From CAZUVM01 sp964623885 (GTDB taxonomy: Bacteria > Verrucomicrobiota > Verrucomicrobiia > Limisphaerales > UBA8199), in the NCBI GenBank assembly GCA_964623885.1, contig CAZUVM010000054.1, positions 1 through 40,686 on the forward strand: a stretch of DNA of 40,686 nt, in the 5' to 3' direction. The position numbers and the translations under genes are program-made. This document shows, one piece after another, positions 16,130 through 24,458 of the stretch (position 1 is the stretch's first letter; each line of letters starts with the position of its first letter). The notes beneath the pieces were generated by a model that worked only from the letters and a program-made list of their open reading frames with translations, was not told the DNA's origin and did not search any database.

Positions 16130-16861
16130 CTACTTCAGCGCCGCCCAAACGCGGTGGACGTCATCGTGATCTTCGAGTGACTGGAGGAACTCGCCGGTTT
16201 CTGCCCGTTGTTGCTCGGAAAGTTCCGGCAAGTTTTTAGGAATATAACCAATTTCGCTCGTGATTACTTTCCATCCGTTTTGGTTCAGCCAACGGGAGAC
16301 ATTGTGAACCGCGCCGCGATCGGTCAGGAAACGAGCTCCGGCCGCGCCTTGAGGGATATCATCATTTTGCGCACTCGTGAGCTGCTCGACTTCATTGGCG
16401 CCGGCTTCGATTCCGGCAGCTTCGAGGTCGGCGTTCGTATCCGGATGATAGGCTTCAACAATGCCTGAGTGGTCAAAGAGAAATTTGTTGCTGCCGCTGT
16501 TGCCGAGCTGACCTTTGCGGAACAGGTGGCGGATTTCCGGCGCGGTGCGATTCACATTGTCGGTGTAGACCTCGACAATTACCGGCACCTTGTGGGGAGC
16601 GTAACCCTCAAACACGACGTGTTCCATCACCAGCTTATCGTCGCCAACGCCCGCCCCCTTTTTAATTGCGCGCTCAATGACGTCGCGCGAAACGCTCTCC
16701 TTGCGCGCTTTCTCGACCGCCGCGGCCAGACGGGCGTTGCCTTCCGGATCCGGACCGCCCATTTTTGCGGCAACCATCAGTTCGCGCACGATCTTGCCGG
16801 TCGCCTGCGCTTTTTTCATCGAGGCAACCTCGCGTTTGGCATGTAACCACTGACGTCCCAT
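16130..16861 (-). CDS. yebC: YebC/PmpR (TACO1) family protein
   Basis: A 243-aa member of the YebC/PmpR/TACO1 family, variously described as DNA-binding regulators and as translation-aiding factors. The N-terminus is the family form MGRQWLHAKREVASMKKA. It is followed by the conserved MGGPDPEGNARLAAAVEKAR, SRDVIERAIKKGAG and YEGYAP-like segment VFEGYAPHKVPVIVEVYTDN, with NRTAPEIRHLFRKGQLG. The acidic end contains LEDHDDVHRVWAALK, another hallmark. Length and all three domains are complete. It is alone between palindromic gaps and convergent with the cytochrome gene. Confidence 0.95.
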   Translation of the reverse strand: MGRQWLHAKREVASMKKAQATGKIVRELMVAAKMGGPDPEGNARLAAAVEKARKESVSRDVIERAIKKGAGVGDDKLVMEHVVFEGYAPHKVPVIVEVYTDNVNRTAPEIRHLFRKGQLGNSGSNKFLFDHSGIVEAYHPDTNADLEAAGIEAGANEVEQLTSAQNDDIPQGAAGARFLTDRGAVHNVSRWLNQNGWKVITSEIGYIPKNLPELSEQQRAETGEFLQSLEDHDDVHRVWAALK

Positions 16862-16921
16862 CGTCTTTCAAGATTAATGCCCGACGGCCAATTGGCAACG
16901 CCGATCAATTAGCGGGGTGCA

Positions 16922-17002
16922 TTGTAGTGGGCGCGGCCGTCTCGGCTGCGAGTTCAAGGGGCGTCCCGCCCCAATGCTTGTGCCGGCGAGACGCCGCCAC
17001 AA
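16922..17002. repeat. nested intergenic inverted repeat
   Basis: Outer arms starting TTGTAGTGG (16922) and ending CCGCCACAA (17002) pair imperfectly through GTCTCGGC / GCCGGCGAGAC. Inside is a small perfect hairpin, GGGGCG-tcc-CGCCCC (16958-16972). It is in the 193-base gap upstream of yebC and downstream of the hydrolase-like gene. A further GGCGT/ACGCC stem follows near 17008-17020. Confidence 0.5.
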
Positions 17003-17054
17003 CCCGCCGGCGTGGACGCCTGCGCTACAGCCGCCCACCGTTCAGAATCGCACC

Positions 17055-19247
17055 TCAATTCGCGGAGAAAGTCACCTCCAGGTTCCGCTGCTTCGCCTCA
17101 TTGGGAAAGGTGACCCACAGCAGGTGCTCGGCCGCCGAATACCGAAAATCGGAGCACGGGGCTCCGGCCAAAGTAACGCGTGGCGGCGAACTCTGCTTGC
17201 CGGTATCAACCATGACCGCGGCAGGCGTGTCGGCTACACCGTCAATCTGCAGTGACAAACTCTGCGCCTCCCGCTTTAGGGTCAGGGATTTGCATGCCGA
17301 AGCCAGCACCTGAGGCGAACCTGGTTTGATCGCGTTCAAATCCAACAGGAAGAAACGCGACCCCGGTGTCAGCGACACCGTTTCCTGGACGTGCAACTCG
17401 GAGTCAAACAGATTGACGAACCTACCGTGCAACAGCTTGGGTTCTCCCCCAATCGACTCATCGAGCCCAGCCGCAATCAGGTACGGCCCGCGCCGAAGCA
17501 GCAGGTGGTTGGCTTCATGCCAGTCAAGATGGATAGCGCCGGCGGCCGCCTGAATCTGTTTAATAAGTGTTTCGTCGCCGTGCGAGTCCGCAGCGAGCTT
17601 TGCCGGGTTCTCGCGAAACCAAACTACACACCCTTTGCCATGGCGCATAATGGTGCCTGACTGTGCGTCGTTTACGCTCGTTGCCGGAAGTTCTAGTTGT
17701 TCGAACAAGTGCTGCCGGGGCGTGGTGTAAGTCATTCCGTTGCTGTTCCACCATTCCCGAACCCGATTGAAGGGATCACCATCATCATCCACCACCACCA
17801 AAGCGCCACCATTCTTCACCCAATCGGCCAGGGAGCGATGGATATCGGGGCTGAGCGGTTTTTGACCGCGGTAAGTCAGCGTCAGGAGACGGAACCCGTC
17901 GAGGCAATGAGGCACAGTAAGATTCTCCAGTTGCACCGGAGTGACAGGCATTCCCCGCTTGACCAGAGGCATAGCTAAGCCATAGATATGCCCCAAATGC
18001 AGGTCGCTCGGATTGGGGTCACCTCGCTCGAACATCAAAGAATCGCTGATGATAACGCCGAGACCGCTGGTGCCGCAGTCCCACTCGATGCGCGATTGGT
18101 TCATGTCGTTGAGGGCATTCATGACGGTCTGCAGTTCGGTGGCGTAAGTGGGTGGAATGCCCTTCCGGTCCGCCGCGCGGCGAGGATATCTGCCCGTAAA
18201 CACGCGCTCCGGCCAGGGGGCGACTTCATACCGCCAAACCTCTGGTTGAAACAGCGATGCGACCAGCGTGGATTCCCAATTGCGGCGGTAATCTTCCCAG
18301 TCATGGTTTGGATTGTCTTCAATGGGATCGTTGAGATACCAAACGCGGCGGCCGGTCGCCCGAACCAGATTTTGCATCGCACCATATTCCAGGAAGGCGG
18401 TCTCGAACGTGCGCTCTTTAAACTCGCCGCGGTAGAAGTTGGGCGTGCGGGAAGTGCCGGTCCAGACTTGCGCGATGTATCCGTCGCAGCCGTTCAAGCG
18501 CGCGAGACTCGATTCGGGGCTAACGATCCGCCACTGAGCATAATTGAGCAGGCTGTGAGTAGGAACGTAACAACGCACGGTTTTTCCGGTACGCCGGTTA
18601 AAATCCTGCACGAAATCGAAAACCTGTTGGAGCGCGCGACGGTAGAGAAAGTATTTGAGTTTGGAGGCGCGCCATTGGGCATCTTCAGAGCTGTGCGGCG
18701 CTTCCCAGTCCTGCCCGTAGTAGGAGCGCCATTCACGTTTAAACGCCGCCTCGTACCCGTCCTCGACCCAAAACTCCGGTTCTTCCAGGTGCATCGCTTC
18801 GGCGCCGGCCTCGAGGGCGCGTTGAACACCAACGCAGAGGTATTTTCCATAATTGGTTCCCGGGCACATGTAGAAGATATCGGTGCTGTTTCCGTGACGG
18901 TGTGGTTGGCCACGACGATTTGTCTGCTCCTCATCCTCGTGGTTCACCCCGTCAAAACGCCCATAGAGATAATCCTGGTATTGTCCCCAGGCCACGCCGG
19001 TCATGAGGTGCACACGATAGCCATGATCTCGCCAGGTCTGCATCCGGGCCGGCAATCCGGATCCAATGCCATACGCGATGGCTACGTCGGAGCCAAGGTT
19101 TCCCGAGCTGCTCCATGGCTGGCCCGTTTGGAAGCAAGTGCGCTCGAGACCCTGCTGAGGATCAATCGCGGTTTGAGCGGGAGTTAAAGCCGCGGAGGCT
19201 ACGAGCAACGACAGTGACGCAGCCAGACGAAATCGTATGTCAGACAT
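17055..19247 (-). CDS. Secreted hydrolase-like protein: probable TIM barrel plus GATase-like domain
   Basis: A 730-aa exported protein with a signal peptide (FRLAASLSLLVASAALTPAQT). The N-terminal half looks like a glycoside-hydrolase TIM barrel: RVHLMTGVAWGQYQDYLYG, DIFYMCPGTNYGKYL, an acidic strand end EAMHLEEPEFW (Glu155, Glu156, Glu158 are catalytic candidates), and CYVPTHSLLNYAQW. The middle part (GLGVIISDSLMF ... LADWVKNGGALVVVDDDG) resembles the GATase-like/trimerisation domain of GH42 enzymes. The C-terminus is a beta-sandwich. I know no named family for it; a polysaccharide-degrading role is inferred. The start at 19247 or 19253 fits the signal peptide; the frame runs to 19289. Confidence 0.7.
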   Translation of the reverse strand: MSDIRFRLAASLSLLVASAALTPAQTAIDPQQGLERTCFQTGQPWSSSGNLGSDVAIAYGIGSGLPARMQTWRDHGYRVHLMTGVAWGQYQDYLYGRFDGVNHEDEEQTNRRGQPHRHGNSTDIFYMCPGTNYGKYLCVGVQRALEAGAEAMHLEEPEFWVEDGYEAAFKREWRSYYGQDWEAPHSSEDAQWRASKLKYFLYRRALQQVFDFVQDFNRRTGKTVRCYVPTHSLLNYAQWRIVSPESSLARLNGCDGYIAQVWTGTSRTPNFYRGEFKERTFETAFLEYGAMQNLVRATGRRVWYLNDPIEDNPNHDWEDYRRNWESTLVASLFQPEVWRYEVAPWPERVFTGRYPRRAADRKGIPPTYATELQTVMNALNDMNQSRIEWDCGTSGLGVIISDSLMFERGDPNPSDLHLGHIYGLAMPLVKRGMPVTPVQLENLTVPHCLDGFRLLTLTYRGQKPLSPDIHRSLADWVKNGGALVVVDDDGDPFNRVREWWNSNGMTYTTPRQHLFEQLELPATSVNDAQSGTIMRHGKGCVVWFRENPAKLAADSHGDETLIKQIQAAAGAIHLDWHEANHLLLRRGPYLIAAGLDESIGGEPKLLHGRFVNLFDSELHVQETVSLTPGSRFFLLDLNAIKPGSPQVLASACKSLTLKREAQSLSLQIDGVADTPAAVMVDTGKQSSPPRVTLAGAPCSDFRYSAAEHLLWVTFPNEAKQRNLEVTFSAN

Positions 19248-19320
19248 GGCCATTGGATGCGCGAATTGCACCCAATTTGCAATTTTCATTTTACAATATT
19301 CAATTTAGAATCCGTTGCTC

Positions 19321-20847
19321 ATGAGAACGCTCTTGCTTGGCATCGATAGCGGCACGCAATCCACCAAAGTCCTCGTAGTCGACGCGCGCGACGGCAAAGT
19401 GCTGGCCTCGGCAGCGCAAGAATACGATCTCATCGCCGGTTTACCGCCGGGAGCTAAGGAGCAGCACCCTCATACATGGCGAGACGCCACGGCCAGCGCG
19501 ATCCGGCGCGCGCTTCGTCAGGCCAAGGCGGTGGCCGTGGAGGTTCAAGCGATAGGCGTTAGCGGCCAGCAGCATGGATTTGTGCCGCTCGATAGCACAG
19601 GCGAAGTTATTCGTCCGGCGAAACTGTGGTGCGACACTTCGACCGCGGTCGAATGCGACGAGATAATGGCGAAAGTAGGTGGATTGAAGAAAACGATTCG
19701 CCTTCTGGGCAACGCCGTTCTGCCGGGATTCACGGCTTCGAAAATCCTCTGGCTGAAAAAAAACGAACCAAAGAACTATCAACGACTGGCCACAGTGCTT
19801 CTGCCGCATGACTATCTGAATTTCTGGCTTACCGGCCGCAAGGTGATGGAATATGGGGACGCCAGCGGCACGGCGCTGCTGGACGTGCGCCGTCGCAAAT
19901 GGGCCATTGCCATTCTTGATGCGATCGATCCGGAACTGGCGGAGAAGCTGCCGCCACTGATTCGCAGCGATCAGCCCGCGGGCACGCTGCAAGCCTCGAC
20001 CGCCAAACTGCTGGACTTAAATCCCGGTGTGCTGGTGAGCGCCGGTGGCGGCGATAACATGATGGGCGCCATCGGAACCGGCAACACTCGCGCCGGTGTC
20101 ATCACGGCGAGTTTCGGCACGAGCGGAACTATTTATGCGTGTGCGAAAAAGCCGGTGATTGATCCCGAGGGCGAGATCGCAGCGTTTTGTGATTCAACCA
20201 ATCGTTGGCTGCCATTGTTGTGCACGATGAATGTGACGGTCGCTACGGAGATGGTGCGCGAGGATTTCGGCTGGTCGCATGAGAAATACGCCGGCGAATC
20301 CGCGCGGATCCCGGCGGGATCCAATGGGCTGATTTTGCTTCCTTATTTCGAAGGCGAACGGACGCCGAACGTCCCGGATGGCACCGGCGTTTGGTTCGGC
20401 GTGAACAAGCGGACGTTTGAAGCCGGCCATTTTGCTCGGGCCGCTATGGAAGGCGTGACCTTGGGCATGAACTACGGGTTGAGGCGATTGGATCGACTTG
20501 GCGTGAAGCCTGCCCAAATCCGCGCCACCGGGGGCGGAGCCAAGTCGAAGGTCTGGCGACAGCTCATGGCGGACGTTTTCGATACTGAGGTCGTCACGTT
20601 GAAGGTCAGCGAAGGAGCGGCTTACGGCGCAGCTCTGCAAGCACTTTGGTGCTGGCGGCTGCAGCAGGGAGAAAAAGTCGCGATTAGTGAGATCACCGAC
20701 AAGTTTGTCGAATTGAACGCTACCGAACGAGCAGAGCCGGACGCGAAGAACGCGGAGATTTACCGCGAACTGCAAGGGCTCCAGGACGAACTCTCGGTCG
20801 CGTTGCGGGGCGTCTTTGGAAAGCATCGCAAATTCCTGGTGGACTGA
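19321..20847 (+). CDS. xylB: Xylulokinase (FGGY carbohydrate kinase)
   Basis: A 508-aa cytoplasmic kinase phosphorylating D-xylulose to xylulose 5-phosphate, feeding the pentose phosphate pathway. The ATPase-fold phosphate-1 motif is LLLGIDSGTQSTKVLVVD, with Asp9. SGQQHGFVPLD (81-91) is diagnostic for xylulokinases rather than glycerol kinases. Asp245 in AGGGDNMMGAIGTG matches the catalytic base of the family. SFGTSGTIYA (264-273) and RATGGGAKSKVWRQLMADV complete the nucleotide site. I start at ATG 19321; a TTG six bases earlier is possible. The product is also chemically linked to the substrate of dxs, but the two genes are 13 kb apart. Confidence 0.92.
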   Translation: MRTLLLGIDSGTQSTKVLVVDARDGKVLASAAQEYDLIAGLPPGAKEQHPHTWRDATASAIRRALRQAKAVAVEVQAIGVSGQQHGFVPLDSTGEVIRPAKLWCDTSTAVECDEIMAKVGGLKKTIRLLGNAVLPGFTASKILWLKKNEPKNYQRLATVLLPHDYLNFWLTGRKVMEYGDASGTALLDVRRRKWAIAILDAIDPELAEKLPPLIRSDQPAGTLQASTAKLLDLNPGVLVSAGGGDNMMGAIGTGNTRAGVITASFGTSGTIYACAKKPVIDPEGEIAAFCDSTNRWLPLLCTMNVTVATEMVREDFGWSHEKYAGESARIPAGSNGLILLPYFEGERTPNVPDGTGVWFGVNKRTFEAGHFARAAMEGVTLGMNYGLRRLDRLGVKPAQIRATGGGAKSKVWRQLMADVFDTEVVTLKVSEGAAYGAALQALWCWRLQQGEKVAISEITDKFVELNATERAEPDAKNAEIYRELQGLQDELSVALRGVFGKHRKFLVD

Positions 20848-20926
20848 GCTTCTGCGAAAATCGAAAGGCCCTAACTCAGGCTCCCCGCCGCCTCGACATT
20901 CTGGTAGCGTTTGATAAGTTCAGCCG

Positions 20927-22120
20927 GTGAGTTTTGCGACCGAATTTGATTCGCTGCCGATACCCAAGCTGGTGGAGCGTTCACTGAATGCTCCGACCGT
21001 CTCGACGCGCGCGAGCCTGGGCAAGCCGCGGCTCACCCTCGAAGATTTCGCACATTTACTGGCACCCGCTGGCGAGGAACTGCTCGAGGAGATGGGACAG
21101 CGCGCGCATGCACTAACGCAGCGAAGATTCGGCAAAGTGATCCGGTTATTTGCGCCGCTCTACCTTTCGAACGAGTGCATCAATAATTGCAAATACTGTG
21201 GGTTCTCGCGTGACAATTCGATTCTCCGCGTGACGCTGACGGTGGAGGAGGTGAAACGCGAGGCCGAAGCGCTAATCGCCCAGGGTTTCAGGAATATCCT
21301 GCTGGTTTCGGGGGAACACCCGAAATTTGTTTCCGGGCGCTATCTGGCTGATTGTGTCGCGGCGCTGCACGATTTGGTTCCGAGCATATCGCTGGAGATT
21401 GGACCGATGGAAATCGAGGCTTACCGGCCCCTTGTTCAAGCCGGTGCTGAGGGCCTGGTTGTTTATCAGGAAACCTACGATCGTTCGATCTACGGGAGCG
21501 TGCATACCGCTGGGCCCAAGCGGAATTTTGACTGGCGATTGGAAACACCAGAGCGAGCCTACGCTGCAGGTTTTCGCCGGCTCGGCGTCGCGGCGCTGTT
21601 CGGCCTGGCGGATTGGCGCTACGAAGCATTGTGCGTGGCGGCGCATGCCGAATACCTGTTGCGCCACTGCTGGAAAGCGTGGCTGACGATCTCGTTGCCA
21701 CGTTTGCGGCCATGCGCAGGCGAGTTTCAGCCGCTAACACAAATGACCGACCGCGAAATGGCTCAATTAGTTTGCGCATTTCGGTTGATGTTTCCCGATG
21801 TCGGTCTGGTGCTGTCGACGCGCGAATCGCCTAAATTAAGAGATGGATTGGTTCCGCTCGGCATCACCCTGATGAGCGCCGGCAGCCACACGGAGCCCGG
21901 CGGTTACACCGGCGCCGGGAAAGAGAAATTGCATCACACTGAACGCGGCCGCGTGGTCGAATTGGGTGCTAGTGAATGGGCCGAAGCCGGTGCAGCGGCG
22001 CACGCGACGGAGCAGTTCAACATCGCTGACCCGCGCTCGCCGGAACAGGTTGCCAACCGTATTCGACACCTGGGCTACGAACCGGTATGGAAGGATTGGG
22101 ATGCGGCGCTCACCTCCTGA
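20927..22120 (+). CDS. thiH: 2-iminoacetate synthase ThiH (radical SAM)
   Basis: A 397-aa radical SAM lyase that cleaves tyrosine to dehydroglycine (2-iminoacetate) and p-cresol for the thiazole ring of thiamine. The cluster motif C-x3-C-x2-C is Cys84, Cys88 and Cys91 in NECINNCKYCGF. ILLVSGEHP, VYQETYDRSIYG and LSTRESPKLRDGL are ThiH landmarks, as is the SAGSHTEPGGY loop. Use of ThiH implies the anaerobic tyrosine route rather than ThiO, in keeping with an anaerobe or facultative anaerobe. The start is a GTG at 20927, since the aligned N-terminus begins there. thiS follows after 32 bases. Confidence 0.95.
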   Translation: MSFATEFDSLPIPKLVERSLNAPTVSTRASLGKPRLTLEDFAHLLAPAGEELLEEMGQRAHALTQRRFGKVIRLFAPLYLSNECINNCKYCGFSRDNSILRVTLTVEEVKREAEALIAQGFRNILLVSGEHPKFVSGRYLADCVAALHDLVPSISLEIGPMEIEAYRPLVQAGAEGLVVYQETYDRSIYGSVHTAGPKRNFDWRLETPERAYAAGFRRLGVAALFGLADWRYEALCVAAHAEYLLRHCWKAWLTISLPRLRPCAGEFQPLTQMTDREMAQLVCAFRLMFPDVGLVLSTRESPKLRDGLVPLGITLMSAGSHTEPGGYTGAGKEKLHHTERGRVVELGASEWAEAGAAAHATEQFNIADPRSPEQVANRIRHLGYEPVWKDWDAALTS

Positions 22121-22152
22121 AAGATTTGAACCCCGACCCCAGATTTGAGATT

Positions 22153-22362
22153 ATGAGCCAGGGGACCGTTCTCGCAAACGGCAAGGCCACCAGCGCGAAG
22201 TTGCCGTGTTCGCTGGAAGAATTTCTGGTCGCACAACAACTGCGCCCAAAAAGCGTTGTCGTCGAGCATAACGGAGAGGCGGTGGCGCCGTCGGAATTTG
22301 CTCAGCGCAAGGTGCAGGCGGGGGACCAGTTGGAAATCGTGCAAATTGTGGCTGGCGGATAG
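22153..22362 (+). CDS. thiS: Sulfur carrier protein ThiS
   Basis: A 69-aa ubiquitin-fold sulfur carrier. The diagnostic C-terminal diglycine is present (IVQIVAGG then stop), preceded by FAQRKVQAGDQLEIV. The strand VVVEHNGEAVAPSEF is also typical. The C-terminal Gly is adenylated and thiocarboxylated, then donates sulfur to the thiazole synthase ThiG. ATG 22153 gives the normal family length; an open frame to 22087 overlaps the thiH end. thiG is not in the window, so the partner must be elsewhere. Confidence 0.93.
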   Translation: MSQGTVLANGKATSAKLPCSLEEFLVAQQLRPKSVVVEHNGEAVAPSEFAQRKVQAGDQLEIVQIVAGG

Positions 22363-22492
22363 GAGAGGGGTGCACAACAGGCGAACCCGAAGGCGGATTC
22401 TTGCCATTCGTTTTTCTATTCAGATTCTTACTGTGGCGGGCATCCCGATTTCGCATTTCACCTGACAAAGTCAATCGGCTAAGCTCACGTTA

Positions 22493-22906
22493 ATGGACGC
22501 GATAACGAATCTATTGTGGCATCACGACCGGTTCCTGGGCATCGAATGGAGTACGTGGAAGGTGATCGGTTGGGCTGGCAACGTCGTTTTCTTCTCCCGC
22601 TTCTTTGTGCAGTGGTATGCCACCGAAAGACTCAAACGCGTGGTGGTGCCGACTGCGTTCTGGTGGCTTAGTTTGGCGGGCTCGTTGTTGCTGTTGATCT
22701 ACGGAATTTTTCACAACCACGATTCCGTGTTCATCTTTGCGTACGCTTTCACTTGGATTCCTTACATCCGTAATTTGATCATTCATCGGCGTCACGCCGC
22801 GGCACATCTTGAATGCTCGAATTGCGGCAGTTCCTGTCCACCCCATTCCAATTTCTGCTACGCCTGCGGAACGCGTTTGGAAGCAACGGCAAACGCACCA
22901 AGTTAA
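22493..22906 (+). CDS. LAB_N-domain membrane protein with C-terminal zinc ribbon
   Basis: A 137-aa protein. Residues 18-100 match the lipid-A-disaccharide-synthase N-terminal (LAB_N) domain: a three-helix membrane unit with GWAGNVVFFSRFFVQWYATE, VPTAFWWLSLAGSLLLLIYG and IFAYAFTWIPYIRNLII. Stand-alone LAB_N proteins are common and of unclear role. Here residues 108-125 add a zinc ribbon, CSNC...CYAC (Cys108, 111, 122, 125), which is not part of the usual domain. Two CxxC knuckles spaced by ten residues fit a zinc-ribbon of the membrane-protein type. The cytoplasmic ribbon may recruit a partner. Confidence 0.85.
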   Translation: MDAITNLLWHHDRFLGIEWSTWKVIGWAGNVVFFSRFFVQWYATERLKRVVVPTAFWWLSLAGSLLLLIYGIFHNHDSVFIFAYAFTWIPYIRNLIIHRRHAAAHLECSNCGSSCPPHSNFCYACGTRLEATANAPS

Positions 22907-22940
22907 CCACGCCATGGTGTCGTGCGTCATCGTTTGGACC

Positions 22941-24161
22941 TCATCCGGGCGGCCTGTACTTAACTGGCAAAGGCAAGTGCCCAGGCAGCAACAAGTGCCA
23001 GTACATCCACTTCAAGGCGAGCTTGCCCCAATGATTCAGAGATGATTCTTTGAGCAAGGGAAACGGTCCCAGCGAACGAGACGGGTAGCGGCCCGGCAGC
23101 GGTTCGGCTTTGTAACTGTAATCGATCAGCAGCGCCCTCCCAAAACCTGATTCAATAAAACAGTTAGCATGGCCATCGAACTGGGCGTGCAGAGGCTCGC
23201 CACGTATGTGGCGGCACAGGTTCTCGACGAGCACCTCGCCCATAAAGTGCGCAACTGAACCCGCTTTGGCGGTAGGCACATTGCTGGCATCCCCGATTGC
23301 CCACACGTCAGGCCAGTTTCTCGATTGCAGTGTTTGTGGGTTGGTTTCAACGTAATTCAATTCATCCCCCATTCCCGATCGTCCAATCACTTCGGCTCCC
23401 TTGTTTACGGGGATGCTCACCAACAAGTCATACCGAATCTCCTTGTTATCGTAAGAAATGAGTTTGCCGGCTGCAGGCTCGACATCGCTGACGGCAAACT
23501 CCGGGACGACCTCAATTCCCTTTGTTTTCAACAGACTGCTCAGCGCGGCGGCGGCTTTGGGTTTGGTAAATGCCCCGGAAAGGGGCGTCGCCAGGACGAG
23601 TTCGACTCGATTTCGCAAATTGCGCTTTTGGAAGAACCAGTCTGCCAAGAACAGGAATTCCAGAGGTGCGACCGGACATTTGATCGGCATCTCTGCCACG
23701 TTTACCACGAGCCGACCGCCGGACCAGGAACGCAGATATGAGCAAAGCCCCTTTGCGCCTTGCAGAGTATAGAAATCGAAAATGTTGCGACGCCAGCCGC
23801 CCTCGTTCAATCCAGGCGTCTCTTCGGGCGCAATATCGCAACCGAGCGCGATCACCAACTGGTCGTACGCGATTGGTTCTGTCCGGCCGGCCAGTTTCAC
23901 GCGGTTGGCCGCGGGTTCGATTAATTCAACCTCGCCAAACAGAACCTTGACTCGGCCGGATAAAGTACGCCGCTTCGGCTTGAGAACATCCGCTACCGAA
24001 TAGATTCCGAAAGGAATAAACAACAAACCTGGCTGATACAGATGCCTCTCGTCCCGGTCGACGACCAGGATCTGCCAGTTGCGTGGGTCCAGCCGGCGAG
24101 CCAGCTTGTTGGCGACAAGAGTTCCGCCCGTGCCCGCGCCGAGAATGAGCAGCGTTTTCAT
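22941..24161 (-). CDS. SQR-like FAD-dependent oxidoreductase, last gene of the dsr operon
   Basis: A 406-aa two-dinucleotide-binding flavoprotein. FAD motif LLILGAGTGGTLVANKLA (4-21) is followed by VVDRDERHLYQPGLLF. The second flavin site is WAIGDASNVPTAKAGS (287-302). It resembles sulfide:quinone oxidoreductase and NDH-2 relatives: Cys162 in EMPIKCPVAPLEF lies where SQR has an active-site cysteine, and Cys334 in HANCFIESG is a candidate for the second one. Amphipathic C-terminal helices (WGKLALKWMYWHLL) suggest membrane attachment. It could pass electrons to or from quinone. Its exact substrate, sulfide or another donor, is not proven. It follows the ferredoxin gene after 51 bases. Confidence 0.8.
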   Translation of the reverse strand: MKTLLILGAGTGGTLVANKLARRLDPRNWQILVVDRDERHLYQPGLLFIPFGIYSVADVLKPKRRTLSGRVKVLFGEVELIEPAANRVKLAGRTEPIAYDQLVIALGCDIAPEETPGLNEGGWRRNIFDFYTLQGAKGLCSYLRSWSGGRLVVNVAEMPIKCPVAPLEFLFLADWFFQKRNLRNRVELVLATPLSGAFTKPKAAAALSSLLKTKGIEVVPEFAVSDVEPAAGKLISYDNKEIRYDLLVSIPVNKGAEVIGRSGMGDELNYVETNPQTLQSRNWPDVWAIGDASNVPTAKAGSVAHFMGEVLVENLCRHIRGEPLHAQFDGHANCFIESGFGRALLIDYSYKAEPLPGRYPSRSLGPFPLLKESSLNHWGKLALKWMYWHLLLPGHLPLPVKYRPPG

Positions 24162-24212
24162 TTTCGGTCAGAGCCCGTGCCCGGTGATTGGCGTCGACCG
24201 ATAGCGAACGCT

Positions 24213-24398
24213 TTACATTTCGGCGATGGTGATTGCCTGGGTTTCGCAGACCGAAACACAACTTTGGCAACCACTGCATTCGTCGGTATTCCCGACAACT
24301 ACACGGTCGCTGTTAAGCTTGTAAATTTCGACAGGGCAAATCTTCACGCATTCGCCGCAGACCTTGCACTTGGCTTGATCGATAGTGATGACGTACAT
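24213..24398 (-). CDS. 2[4Fe-4S] ferredoxin
   Basis: A 61-aa dicluster ferredoxin. The cysteines are Cys11, 14, 17, 21 (CKVCGECVKICP) and Cys41, 44, 47, 51 (CSGCQSCVSVCE), each binding one [4Fe-4S] cluster; the proline after the fourth cysteine is kept in the first half only. It lies between dsrK and the SQR-like flavoprotein, in the same direction, with 60- and 51-base gaps. This suggests it carries electrons between the flavoprotein and DsrAB or DsrMK. The first-half KCKVCGECVKICPVEIY pattern is often seen in ferredoxins of sulfur and anaerobic operons. Confidence 0.92.
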   Translation of the reverse strand: MYVITIDQAKCKVCGECVKICPVEIYKLNSDRVVVGNTDECSGCQSCVSVCETQAITIAEM

Positions 24399-24458
24399 GG
24401 GAGCTTTGATGTCAGGTGTTAAATGATGGGGAAACTGTTGGAGTCGTTTTGATGTAAC

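Noticed and set aside
17988..19187. A 399-codon plus-strand frame opposite the secreted hydrolase-like gene
   Set aside because: It is antisense to a gene with a signal peptide and domain-like structure, and its translation shows no domain. Long opposite frames are common in GC-rich DNA. The same applies to 7346-8314 and 34971-35822.
20848..20926. TPP riboswitch ahead of thiH
   Set aside because: Only 79 bases are available and no THI-box CTGAGA core is visible.
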